Of a stretch of DNA of 8,619 nucleotides, positions 1-5,705 are shown one piece after another; position 1 is the first letter of the stretch, and each line of letters begins with the position of its first letter. Where the stretch lies: NCBI GenBank assembly GCA_023427705.1, contig JAEZAL010000367.1:1-8619 (forward strand), in the 5' to 3' direction. Origin of the DNA: Bacillota bacterium. Lineage in GTDB: Bacteria > Bacillota > Clostridia > Clostridiales > Clostridiaceae. The notes under the pieces are model-generated. The model did no database searches. It worked only from the letters and a program-made list of their open reading frames with translations, and was not told where the DNA came from. Both the position numbers and the translations under genes were made by a program.

Positions 1-84
1 AAAGCTATTAGAACTGTTGTAAAAGCAGCAGCCATGAGAGAAAATAAAAATGTAGTAGTTGAAATTATTGATAAGAAGAGTTAG
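1..84 (+). CDS. khpA: KH-domain RNA-binding protein KhpA (YlqC family), 3' end only
   Basis: The window opens inside this gene; 27 codons and a TAG stop are visible, in frame from base 1. The peptide runs KAIRTVVKAAA, then MRENKNVVVEIIDKKS, which matches the end of the small (about 75-80 residue) KH-domain proteins usually encoded after rpsP. Family knowledge: KhpA binds RNA with its partner KhpB/EloR and affects small-RNA function and cell-envelope growth in Gram-positive bacteria. The GxxG RNA-binding loop lies upstream of the window, so it cannot be checked. The neighbouring rimM-trmD-rplS genes support the assignment, since rpsP-khpA-rimM-trmD-rplS is a conserved Firmicute order. The stop codon lies inside the left arm of a terminator hairpin. 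Confidence is limited only by the short visible piece. Confidence 0.85.
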   Translation, partial: KAIRTVVKAAAMRENKNVVVEIIDKKS

Positions 85-103
85 GGTTTTCCTAACTCTT
101 TTT
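73..103 (+). terminator. Intrinsic terminator overlapping the khpA stop codon
   Basis: AAGAGTTAGG (76-85) and CCTAACTCTT (91-100) are perfect reverse complements around the 5-base loop GTTTT. The stem can extend outward by two A-T pairs and one G-U pair to 73-103. A run of five T (99-103) closes the structure, so it fits a rho-independent terminator on the plus strand. The minus-strand reading lacks a T run, so it is probably one-directional. The khpA stop (82-84) lies within the left arm, so a ribosome finishing khpA would cover part of the stem. Confidence 0.8.
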
Positions 104-158
104 AAACATAGATTTAAAAGTGTAATACTTCTAATGTATCTACAAACTAATAGATAGG

Positions 159-164
159 TATAAT
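159..164 (+). promoter_or_regulatory. -10 element of a probable rimM-trmD promoter
   Basis: A perfect TATAAT lies 66 bases before the rimM start, after the khpA terminator. The -35 region is poor: with an 18-base spacer it would be TGTATC, which matches TTGACA at only two positions. Transcription would start near 171, just before the 7-base repeat run, leaving a leader of about 59 bases. It is the best promoter candidate between the terminator and rimM, but TATAAT by itself is common in DNA this AT-rich. Confidence 0.45.
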
Positions 165-180
165 AGAAATATTAATATAA

Positions 181-215
181 ATTATGCATTATGCATTATT
201 AATTATTAATTTGTA
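181..215 (+). repeat. Tandem 7-base AT-rich repeats upstream of rimM
   Basis: Read in steps of seven from 181, the sequence is ATTATGC twice, ATTATTA twice, then a decayed ATTTGTA. The period is exact for four units, and three palindromic pieces (two ATGCAT, one TTAATTA-type) are embedded. The block ends shortly before the rimM ribosome binding site (AAGAGGTG, 218-225), so it would lie in the 5' untranslated part of the rimM message. Function is unknown; slippage-generated simple repeat is the plain explanation. Confidence 0.6.
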
Positions 216-229
216 ATAAGAGGTGTAAT

Positions 230-727
230 ATGAAAGATATTTTAAGAGTTGGAAAAATAGTTAATACTCATGGCTTAAAGGGAGAAGTAAAGGTTATACC
301 ATTGACAGATGATCCCAAAAGATATAATGAGTTAGAATTTGTTTTAATAGATGGTATTGAAAAAAAAATTCAAGGATGTAAATATCAAAAAGATAGGGTA
401 ATAGTTAAAGTAGAAGGTATAGATACAATAGAAGAAGCAGAAAAATACAAAAATAAGTATATGGAAATACCTAGAGAATATGCTGTTCCTTTAGAAGAAG
501 ATACTTATTATATTGCAGATATTATTGGGTGTAATGTTTTCGATACAAATGGAAAAGATTTAGGCGAAGTATATGATGTAATTCAAACTAAGAATAATGA
601 TGTTTATTGGATTAGAAAACCAAAGGAACTTTTAATACCAGTATTATTAGACATAGTTACAGATATTGATGTTGAAAATAGAAAAATAACAATAAGACCT
701 GTAGGAGAATGGCAAGATGAAGATTAA
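230..727 (+). CDS. rimM: Ribosome maturation factor RimM (16S rRNA processing)
   Basis: A 165-residue protein, normal for RimM. The N-terminal RimM beta-barrel (about residues 4-85) opens with the hallmark [16 protein letters not shown] (7-22). The C-terminal PRC-barrel (about 92-163) starts at the paired tyrosines Y93-Y94 followed by IADIIGC, has the NNDVYWI segment (122-128), and ends with LLIP (134-137) and DIDVENRKI. Family knowledge: RimM binds ribosomal protein S19 and helps mature the head of the 30S subunit in the cytoplasm. The ATG at 230 has AAGAGGTG (218-225) at good spacing. The gene overlaps trmD by 11 bases in another frame, suggesting translational coupling; the rimM-trmD pairing is widely conserved. 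No key motif is missing. Confidence 0.97.
   Translation: MKDILRVGKIVNTHGLKGEVKVIPLTDDPKRYNELEFVLIDGIEKKIQGCKYQKDRVIVKVEGIDTIEEAEKYKNKYMEIPREYAVPLEEDTYYIADIIGCNVFDTNGKDLGEVYDVIQTKNNDVYWIRKPKELLIPVLLDIVTDIDVENRKITIRPVGEWQDED
703..707 (+). promoter_or_regulatory. Ribosome binding site for trmD inside the rimM coding end
   Basis: AGGAG lies 9 bases before the ATG at 717, within the final codons of rimM. It supports the 717 start and hence the 11-base overlap of the two genes. Confidence 0.75.
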
Positions 728-1430
728 TATTCTTACATTATTTCCAGAAATGTTTGATATTTTTAATCACAGTATAATTGGAAAAGCAAAGGATAAGGGA
801 ATTATAGAAATTACTACAACAAATATAAGAGATTTTACTTTAAATAAGCATAAAAAAGTAGATGATTATCCTTATGGTGGTGGAGCTGGAATGGTAATGA
901 CTCCACAGCCCATTGTAGATTCTATTAGATATTGTAAAAAGAGTAATAAAGGAAAAGTAGTTTTTTTAGGGCCTAGGGGAAAGACATTTAATCAAGAAAT
1001 GGCTAAAGAATTAGCTAAAGAAGAAGAGCTTATTTTTCTATGTGGACATTACGAAGGAATAGATGAAAGGGTGTATAAGTACATAGATTTAGAAATTTCC
1101 CTTGGAGATTTTATTTTAACAGGGGGAGAAATGGCTGCAATTCCTGTAATAGATTCAATTTTAAGATTAAAGTCTGGAGTCTTAGGAAAAGAAGAAAGCT
1201 ATGAAGACGAATCATTTTCTGAAGGATTATTAGAATATCCTCAATATACAAGACCAGAAGAATTTGAAGGAGATAAGGTTCCAGAAATACTGCTTTCAGG
1301 TCATCATGAGAATATAAGAAAATGGAGAAGAGCAAAATCTTTACTTATTACAAAGGAAAGAAGAAAAGATTTATACGATAAAATAACCTTAAGTAAGGAA
1401 GATAAAAAAACTTTAGAAAAGTATAAATAA
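717..1430 (+). CDS. trmD: tRNA (guanine-37-N1)-methyltransferase TrmD
   Basis: A 237-residue SPOUT-class enzyme, near the usual 240-250. It uses S-adenosylmethionine to make m1G37 next to the anticodon, which prevents +1 frameshifting. Visible motifs in order: [11 protein letters not shown] (4-14), [24 protein letters not shown] (36-59), LGPRGKTF (84-91), the trefoil-knot SAM-binding segments [13 protein letters not shown] (107-119) and [15 protein letters not shown] (126-140), then [12 protein letters not shown] (174-185), LLSGHH and a WRR segment. R150 aligns with the catalytic-site Arg154 of the E. coli enzyme. By my alignment the residue matching catalytic Asp169 is Glu165, with Asp164 just before it. 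The start is fixed by AGGAG at 703-707. It lies between rimM and rplS, as in most bacteria. No terminator is seen after the stop, so read-through into rplS is possible. Confidence 0.97.
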   Translation: MKINILTLFPEMFDIFNHSIIGKAKDKGIIEITTTNIRDFTLNKHKKVDDYPYGGGAGMVMTPQPIVDSIRYCKKSNKGKVVFLGPRGKTFNQEMAKELAKEEELIFLCGHYEGIDERVYKYIDLEISLGDFILTGGEMAAIPVIDSILRLKSGVLGKEESYEDESFSEGLLEYPQYTRPEEFEGDKVPEILLSGHHENIRKWRRAKSLLITKERRKDLYDKITLSKEDKKTLEKYK

Positions 1431-1434
1431 AATA

Positions 1435-1463
1435 TTGTGCTATAAGAATAATTATGTTAAAAT
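1435..1463 (+). promoter_or_regulatory. Probable rplS promoter with extended -10
   Basis: TAAAAT (1458-1463) is one base off the -10 consensus and is preceded by TATGT, giving the TG-N extended -10 form (TG at 1455-1456). TTGTGC (1435-1440) sits 17 bases upstream and keeps the TTG of a -35. The predicted start near 1470 falls at the first arm of the leader helix (1469-1478), so the transcript would begin almost exactly where the RNA structure begins. This would let rplS be expressed separately from trmD. Confidence 0.5.
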
Positions 1464-1468
1464 TACCT

Positions 1469-1543
1469 TTGTGTTAGTACGGGCGGTCCTCTGTCAAGTA
1501 TTTGTTAAGAACGTCTAATAATTATTAAGGAGGGACTTACACA
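1469..1543 (+). ncRNA. Probable ribosomal protein L19 leader (cis-regulatory RNA)
   Basis: The 113 bases between trmD and rplS include a G/C-richer block (1480-1516) that stands out in this AT-rich region, with the segment CGGGCGGTCCTCTGTCAAG. Three pairings can be drawn by eye. TTGTGTTAGT (1469-1478) pairs 9 of 10 with ACTTACACAA (1535-1544), reaching the first base of the start codon. GGGCG (1481-1485) pairs with CGTCT (1512-1516) with two G-U pairs. TCCTCT (1487-1492) in the loop can pair with GGAGGG (1529-1534), which is the rplS ribosome binding site. An L19 leader family (Rfam L19_leader) is described for low-GC Gram-positive bacteria, where L19 is thought to regulate its own synthesis. 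The call rests on position, the pairing and recollection of that family, not on a covariance search. Confidence 0.65.
1527..1534 (+). promoter_or_regulatory. Strong rplS ribosome binding site, able to be masked
   Basis: AAGGAGGG is a near-perfect Shine-Dalgarno sequence, with about 10 bases between its core and the ATG at 1544. Bases 1529-1534 can pair with TCCTCT at 1487-1492 in the leader, so the site can be open or closed. Confidence 0.8.
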
Positions 1544-1894
1544 ATGAACGAAATAATAAGAGCTATTGAAGCTGAACAATTAAGAAATGATCTTCCAAAC
1601 TTCAACGTAGGAGACACTGTTAAAGTTTACGTTAAGATCAAAGAAGGAACAAGAGAAAGAATCCAAATGTTTGAAGGAACAGTTATCAAGAAGCAAAATG
1701 GTGGATTAAGAGAAACTTTCACTGTAAGAAGAGTTGCTTATGGTACTGGAGTAGAAAGAACTTTCCCTATGAACTCTCCAATCATCGATAAGATGGAAGT
1801 TGTAAGAAAAGGTAAAGTTAGAAGAGCTAAGTTATTCTACTTAAGAGATAGAGTAGGTAAGGCTGCTAAAGTTAAAGAATTAAACGTTAGATAA
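1544..1894 (+). CDS. rplS: 50S ribosomal protein L19 (bL19)
   Basis: A 116-residue, strongly basic protein, full length for L19 (about 113-120). It begins with the helix [20 protein letters not shown] (1-20) and continues with [29 protein letters not shown], the [17 protein letters not shown] segment and the closing [22 protein letters not shown]. Bacterial L19 sits at the interface of the two ribosomal subunits and contacts 16S rRNA through bridges B6 and B8. Codon choice differs from the neighbours: ATC, TTC, AAC and TAC are frequent here, while flanking genes favour the T-ending forms, as expected of a very highly expressed gene. It has its own promoter, a structured leader and a strong terminator, so it can be made as a single-gene message or at the end of the rimM-trmD transcript. 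Confidence 0.98.
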   Translation: MNEIIRAIEAEQLRNDLPNFNVGDTVKVYVKIKEGTRERIQMFEGTVIKKQNGGLRETFTVRRVAYGTGVERTFPMNSPIIDKMEVVRKGKVRRAKLFYLRDRVGKAAKVKELNVR

Positions 1895-1910
1895 TTTCTA
1901 ATTACTAAGT

Positions 1911-1943
1911 AAGGGACTTGTTTAAGTCCCTTTTTCTTTTTTT
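1911..1943 (+). terminator. Intrinsic terminator after rplS
   Basis: AAGGGACTT (1911-1919) and AAGTCCCTT (1924-1932) form a perfect 9-pair stem with the 4-base loop GTTT. A long T tract interrupted by one C follows (1931-1943). This is the strongest terminator in the window and separates the translation operon from rbgA. Confidence 0.92.
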
Positions 1944-1967
1944 ATTAAGATTTAGATAGTAAAAATT

Positions 1968-1976
1968 TGATATAAT
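1968..1976 (+). promoter_or_regulatory. Extended -10 promoter for rbgA-rnhB
   Basis: TGATATAAT is a perfect TATAAT (1971-1976) with the TG-N extension directly upstream. No good -35 is visible at 16-18 bases, which extended -10 promoters tolerate. Transcription would begin near 1983, leaving a short leader of about 27 bases before the ATG at 2010. Its place right after the rplS terminator supports the call. Confidence 0.65.
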
Positions 1977-2009
1977 AATAATAAATACGTTTTACGGAGG
2001 AGATAAATA

Positions 2010-2873
2010 ATGGCTACAATAAACTGGTTTCCAGGGCATATGAAAAAAACTCAAAGAGAAATTAAAGAAAATTTGAAATTAGTAGATGCAGTAATTGAGA
2101 TAAGAGATGCTAGAATACCAAGAAGTTCTGCAAATCCTGATATAGATAAGCTTTGCGAAGGAAAGCCTAGAATAATACTTCTAAATAAAAGTGATTTATC
2201 TTCTAATAAAGTTACTAAAATGTGGATGAGTCATTTATCATCAGACAATGTTAAAGTTTTAGAAGTTAATTGTTTAACTGGTAAGGGATTAAATCAAATT
2301 AAACCAACATTAGAAGATTTACTAAAAGAAAAGCATGATAGATTAAAATCAAAGGGACTAGTAAAAATTCAAATGAGAGTTATGGTAGTTGGAATACCTA
2401 ACGTTGGAAAATCTACATTTATAAATAAAATGGCAAAGAATAATATTGCTAAAACAGGGGATAGACCAGGAGTAACTAAGAGTAAGCAATGGATAAAAAC
2501 TAAGATGGATATTGAAATGTTAGATACACCAGGAGTTTTATGGCCAAAATTCGAAGATGATGAAACAGCACTTAACTTAGCATTTACTGGAGCTATAAAA
2601 GATGAGATTATGGATATAGAAGAATTATCTTATAATTTAGTGAAAAGATTACAAGAGAATTATAAAACTAATCTTATTGAAAGATATAAAATAGATGATG
2701 TTAACGAAGATCCACTTGAAACTTTAAATAGCATAGCAAGAAAAAGAGGCTGCTTAGTAAAAGGTGGAGATATAGATTATAATAGAATTGCTGTTATATT
2801 ATTAGATGAATTTAGAGGCGGTAAAGTAGGAAATATTTCATTAGAGTATCCAAATGATGAAAATGAGGGCTAA
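2010..2873 (+). CDS. rbgA: Ribosome biogenesis GTPase RbgA (YlqF)
   Basis: A 287-residue circularly permuted GTPase, normal for the family (about 280). The motif order is diagnostic: G4 NKSD (59-62) comes before G1 GIPNVGKS (128-135), G2 threonine T156 in DRPGVT, and G3 DTPG (172-175). The N-terminal WFPGHM (6-11) includes His10, the equivalent of the catalytic His9 described for the B. subtilis protein. A C-terminal helical domain (about 190-287), with GGDIDYNRIAVILLDEFRGGKVG near the end, matches the RNA-binding region. Family knowledge: RbgA acts in late assembly of the 50S subunit, including incorporation of L16, L27 and others, and is essential in B. subtilis. GGAGG (1996-2000) lies 9 bases before the ATG. 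It heads a two-gene unit with rnhB. In some Firmicutes lepB sits between rplS and this gene; here it is absent. Confidence 0.96.
   Translation: MATINWFPGHMKKTQREIKENLKLVDAVIEIRDARIPRSSANPDIDKLCEGKPRIILLNKSDLSSNKVTKMWMSHLSSDNVKVLEVNCLTGKGLNQIKPTLEDLLKEKHDRLKSKGLVKIQMRVMVVGIPNVGKSTFINKMAKNNIAKTGDRPGVTKSKQWIKTKMDIEMLDTPGVLWPKFEDDETALNLAFTGAIKDEIMDIEELSYNLVKRLQENYKTNLIERYKIDDVNEDPLETLNSIARKRGCLVKGGDIDYNRIAVILLDEFRGGKVGNISLEYPNDENEG
2865..2869 (+). promoter_or_regulatory. Ribosome binding site that decides the rnhB start
   Basis: GAGGG lies 5 bases before the ATG at 2875, within the last codons of rbgA. The in-frame ATGs at 2854, 2857 and 2863 have no comparable site, so 2875 is preferred. The rbgA stop (2871-2873) is separated from the rnhB start by one base, which favours ribosome re-initiation. 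Confidence 0.7.
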
Positions 2874-2874
2874 T

Positions 2875-3690
2875 ATGTTAGAATTATTAAATAATGATAT
2901 AGAATCCTTAAGCTATAAGGAAATAAAGAGTATAGTAGATACAATAAATGTAGTTGAGGAAAAAAATAATGCAGAACTTATTTATTTAATAGATAAATTA
3001 GCATTAGATAAAAGAAAAAATGTAAAGGCATTAAGTGATAAGCTATTAAAGGAAAGAGATAAATTAAAAAAAGAGTCTGAAAGAGTAAGGAAAATGTATA
3101 ATTTCGACAAGGGGTTTGGAAATTATACTTATATAGCAGGTGTAGATGAAGTTGGAAGAGGTCCTTTAGCTGGTCCTATTGTTGCATGTGCTGTAATTCT
3201 AGATTTAAATGTAATAGATGATGAATTAATTCTTTGGCTGAATGATTCGAAAAAGATTTCTGAAAAGAAAAGAGAAGAGCTAGCAAAGGAAATTAAAGAA
3301 AAATCTTTAGCCTATTATATTTCTGAAAAATCCAATGCTGAAATTGATGAAAAAGGAATAGCATATTGTAATAACAGTATATTTTTAGAAGCATGTACTT
3401 CTATGAATATAAAGCCTGATTTAGTTCTTTCTGATGGATATTTAGTTAAAGGCATAAATATAGAAAATAGGTCAGTAATTAAAGGTGATGCAAAATCTGC
3501 ATCTATAGCAGCAGCATCTATACTAGCTAAAGTTTATAGAGATAATTTAATGAAAGATTACTCTAACAAATATCCATATTATGGGTTCAATGAAAATGCT
3601 GGTTATGGTACTACAAAACATATTGAAGGCATTAAGCAATTCGGTACCTGTGATATACATAGAATGTCATTTTTGAAAAACATATTATAA
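2875..3690 (+). CDS. rnhB: Ribonuclease HII
   Basis: From the chosen ATG the protein has 271 residues. It removes RNA from RNA/DNA hybrids, including single ribonucleotides in DNA, in the cytoplasm. The core begins at residue 84 with YTYIAGVDEVGRGPLAGP: D91 and E92 are catalytic acids and G94-R95-G96 is the GRG motif that reads the RNA-DNA junction. D187 (LSDG), the KGDAKSASIAAASILAKVYRD segment (203-223, with a further acidic residue at D223) and Y244 in GYGTTKH complete the active site expected from type 2 RNases H. Residues 1-83 are a lysine/glutamate-rich helical extension, longer than in E. coli but usual for Gram-positive RnhB. Longer starts from 2854 are possible, but 2875 has the better ribosome binding site. 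It is coupled to rbgA and converges with yraN 3 bases after its stop; no terminator is visible there. Confidence 0.95.
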   Translation: MLELLNNDIESLSYKEIKSIVDTINVVEEKNNAELIYLIDKLALDKRKNVKALSDKLLKERDKLKKESERVRKMYNFDKGFGNYTYIAGVDEVGRGPLAGPIVACAVILDLNVIDDELILWLNDSKKISEKKREELAKEIKEKSLAYYISEKSNAEIDEKGIAYCNNSIFLEACTSMNIKPDLVLSDGYLVKGINIENRSVIKGDAKSASIAAASILAKVYRDNLMKDYSNKYPYYGFNENAGYGTTKHIEGIKQFGTCDIHRMSFLKNIL

Positions 3691-3693
3691 GAT

Positions 3694-4065
3694 TTAATAT
3701 GGTCTAAATGCATCTTTTAGATGCTCTATAAAGTATAAATTGTTATTTTTATTGAAATAAATTTCAATTATATCAAATCTACAATTATGATTTAATAATT
3801 TATATTTATATAAAAAATATTTAGACATATTAATAATTTGCTTTTGTTTAAAGTAGGTAACAGATTCACGAGGTAATCCAAAGTGATAACTGTACCTACT
3901 TTTTACTTCTATAAATACTATTATTCCTCTATAGGTACAAATCAGATCAATTTCACCATTTTTATTTCTAAAGTTTTTAGTTATTAATTTGTAGTTTCTT
4001 TTAATTAAATAATCTATAGCTAAGTCTTCTCCATAAGAGCCAATTTCTTTATTATATTTTTTCAT
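3694..4065 (-). CDS. yraN: YraN / UPF0102 family protein, predicted nuclease fold
   Basis: A 123-residue protein on the minus strand, full length for the family. It has the expected pattern: GSYGEDLAIDYL (9-20), NFRNKNGEIDLI (31-42), VFIEVKSR (50-57), then FGLPRESVTYFKQKQI, RFDIIEI and a terminal HLKDAF. D40, E53 and K55 form the D-(X)12-E-X-K arrangement of PD-(D/E)XK enzymes, as in Holliday-junction-resolvase-like folds. Nuclease activity has not been firmly assigned to the family to my knowledge, so its biochemical role is inference. AGGTGAT (4069-4075, read on the minus strand) precedes the ATG. It is the only reversed gene in the window: its 3' end faces rnhB and its 5' end faces comM. 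Family members often neighbour rnhB, comM and dprA, suggesting a DNA-processing task. Confidence 0.92.
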   Translation of the reverse strand: MKKYNKEIGSYGEDLAIDYLIKRNYKLITKNFRNKNGEIDLICTYRGIIVFIEVKSRYSYHFGLPRESVTYFKQKQIINMSKYFLYKYKLLNHNCRFDIIEIYFNKNNNLYFIEHLKDAFRPY

Positions 4066-4137
4066 AAAATCACCTAACTAGAATATTGCCTAAAATAATA
4101 TAAAAAATTCTTTTTATATATGTTTAATAAGTAATTT

Positions 4138-4178
4138 TTATTGTCAATAATCTTTAAAGAGGTGAGTTATTTGTCAAT
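4138..4178. promoter_or_regulatory. Dyad and 30-base-spaced TTGTCAAT repeat at the comM start (possible operator)
   Basis: TTATTG-T-CAATAA (4138-4150) is a perfect 6+6 inverted repeat with one central base, located between the divergent yraN and comM genes. Its core TTGTCAAT (4141-4148) recurs at 4171-4178, exactly 30 bases on, where it forms the start of comM. The spacing equals about three DNA turns, so both copies would face the same side. No matching regulator is recognised. No convincing promoter for either divergent gene was found in 4066-4140, which is simply AT-rich. Confidence 0.3.
4156..4165 (+). promoter_or_regulatory. Ribosome binding site that sets comM to a TTG start
   Basis: AAAGAGGTGA matches the Shine-Dalgarno consensus well and lies 8 bases (from the GAGG core) before TTG at 4171. 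The upstream in-frame TTG at 4141 has no ribosome binding site and would add ten residues (MSIIFKEVSY) not expected in the family. Confidence 0.8.
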
Positions 4179-5694
4179 TGAAATAATAAGTGCTACACAT
4201 AATGGTTTAGATGGAATGTTAGTAACAGTTGAGGTGGATATAAATAGAGGTATGCCAAGTTTTAGCATTGTTGGATTACCTGATGCTTCAATAAAGGAAT
4301 CTAAGGAAAGAGTGAGATCTGCAATTGTTAATAGTGGATACGAATTTCCACTTGGAAGAATAACAATAAATTTAGCACCAGCTGATAGTAGAAAAATAGG
4401 TTCATTACTAGATTTACCTATAGCTATAGGTATTCTTATGAAGTCAAATCAAATTGATAATATAGACTTAAAGGAATTCATTATTTTTGGAGAATTATCT
4501 TTAGGTGGAGATTTAAAAGAAATAAAAGGAATTCTTCCTATAATATTTGAAGGAGATAGTAAAAAGAAGAATAATTTTATTTTTCCATTAAACAACCTAA
4601 AAGAGCTTAGAGCTTTTAATATTGGGAATTTCTATCCCTTTAAAAAATTAAATGAAGTTATATCTTTTATTGAGAATAAAGATTTATTGCCACATATATT
4701 TGAAGTAGAGAATAAAGTTATTAAAAACGATGATATAAATTATTCAGAGATAATAGGTCAGAGTACATCTAAAAGAGTTATGCAAATAGCTGCAGCTGGT
4801 AAACATAATGTACTTTTATATGGCACACCTGGTGCTGGTAAAACCATGTTAGCTCGTGCATTACCATCAATAATGCCACCTTTGTCAAGAAAAGAAGAGA
4901 TAGAAATTGCTAAAATATACAGTGCATCAGGGTTATTTTCAGGGGATGATACTATAGCTAGACCTTTTAGAAATCCACATCACACTATAACTAGAACAGC
5001 TTTAGTTGGTGGAGGTAAAGAAATAAAAGTTGGGGAAATAACATTAGCACATAATGGTGTTTTATTCCTAGATGAGATATTAGAATTTAAAAGGGATGTT
5101 TTAGAAGTATTAAGGGAACCATTAGAAGAAAAAGTTATAAATATAAGTAGGCTTAATGGAAGTTATAAATTACCTTCTAATTTTCTACTTATAGCAGCAT
5201 GTAATACTTGTCAATGTGGGATGTATTTATGCCAGAGTGAGAAAAGCAGATGTGTTTGTAGCGAAGTAGAAAGAAAAAAGTACATGTCTAGATTGTCTAG
5301 AGCGTTATTAGATAGAATTGATTTACTAAATTTTGTTCCCAAAATTAAATATGAAGAAATAAATAAAAGAAATGATAATATAACATCAGAAAAAATGAAA
5401 GAAAATGTACTTAAAGCAAGGGATATACAAAAATTTAGGTTTAAAAATACAATATATAATTATAATTCTGAAGTTAAAGGAAAAGAAATCGATAATTTAT
5501 TTAGTATATCAAATTCCTCTAAATTATTAATTGGAAGTATTTATAAGAATTTTGATTTAACTATGAGAGGTTATGATAAATTATTAAGAGTATCAAGAAC
5601 CATAGCGGATTTGGATGGATGTGAAGATATCTGTGATTATCATATCATAGAGGCTTTAGGATATAGAAAAAATATAGAAGGTGAAGTAGTATAA
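4171..5694 (+). CDS. comM: ComM / YifB family AAA+ ATPase (Mg-chelatase-like)
   Basis: A 507-residue protein, usual for the family. The N-terminal ChlI/Lon-S5-like domain (about 1-170) opens with IEIISATHNGLDG and has the SFSIVGLPDASIKESKERVRSA signature. The AAA+ module follows, with Walker A GTPGAGKT (218-225), FRNPHHT, and Walker B VLFLDE (acidic pair D301-E302), then a C-terminal Mg-chelatase domain beginning near SRALLDRIDL. A cysteine cluster (C344, C347, C349, C354, C361, C363) replaces the common NPCPCG with NTCQCG and has two extra cysteines. Family knowledge: ComM of Vibrio and relatives is a hexameric helicase that drives branch migration in natural transformation; despite the chelatase name it is not a pigment enzyme. 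Its place 11 bases before dprA fits that role. Start is TTG at 4171 by its ribosome binding site. Competence itself is not shown here. Confidence 0.93.
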   Translation: MSIEIISATHNGLDGMLVTVEVDINRGMPSFSIVGLPDASIKESKERVRSAIVNSGYEFPLGRITINLAPADSRKIGSLLDLPIAIGILMKSNQIDNIDLKEFIIFGELSLGGDLKEIKGILPIIFEGDSKKKNNFIFPLNNLKELRAFNIGNFYPFKKLNEVISFIENKDLLPHIFEVENKVIKNDDINYSEIIGQSTSKRVMQIAAAGKHNVLLYGTPGAGKTMLARALPSIMPPLSRKEEIEIAKIYSASGLFSGDDTIARPFRNPHHTITRTALVGGGKEIKVGEITLAHNGVLFLDEILEFKRDVLEVLREPLEEKVINISRLNGSYKLPSNFLLIAACNTCQCGMYLCQSEKSRCVCSEVERKKYMSRLSRALLDRIDLLNFVPKIKYEEINKRNDNITSEKMKENVLKARDIQKFRFKNTIYNYNSEVKGKEIDNLFSISNSSKLLIGSIYKNFDLTMRGYDKLLRVSRTIADLDGCEDICDYHIIEALGYRKNIEGEVV

Positions 5695-5705
5695 AAGGAG
5701 AAGCT

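Noticed and set aside
104..229. The heptad repeat block as a CRISPR array, insertion scar or attachment site
   Set aside because: The units are too short, there are no spacers, and no mobile gene or target duplication is nearby.
1111..1335. Minus-strand open frame of 74 codons opposite trmD
   Set aside because: It lies wholly inside trmD, is a low-complexity leucine/isoleucine-rich translation expected from antisense of AT-rich coding DNA, and has no family resemblance.
1532..1930. GGGACTT at the rplS ribosome binding site (1532-1538) is complementary to AAGTCCC in the rplS terminator (1924-1930)
   Set aside because: Seven pairs over about 390 bases, with the terminator arm already locked in a perfect local stem; most likely coincidence.
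2854..2874. Earlier ATG starts for rnhB (2854, 2857, 2863)
   Set aside because: They overlap the end of rbgA and lack a good ribosome binding site, whereas 2875 has GAGGG at proper spacing. Not fully excluded.
3710..3724. Hairpin GCATCT-TTT-AGATGC near the yraN/rnhB junction as a shared terminator
   Set aside because: It is only six pairs with a three-base loop, lies inside yraN coding sequence, and has no T run on either strand side.
4141..4170. Upstream TTG start for comM adding ten residues
   Set aside because: It has no Shine-Dalgarno sequence before it; the strong site at 4156-4165 would lie within the coding part, and the family begins at the SIEIISA segment.
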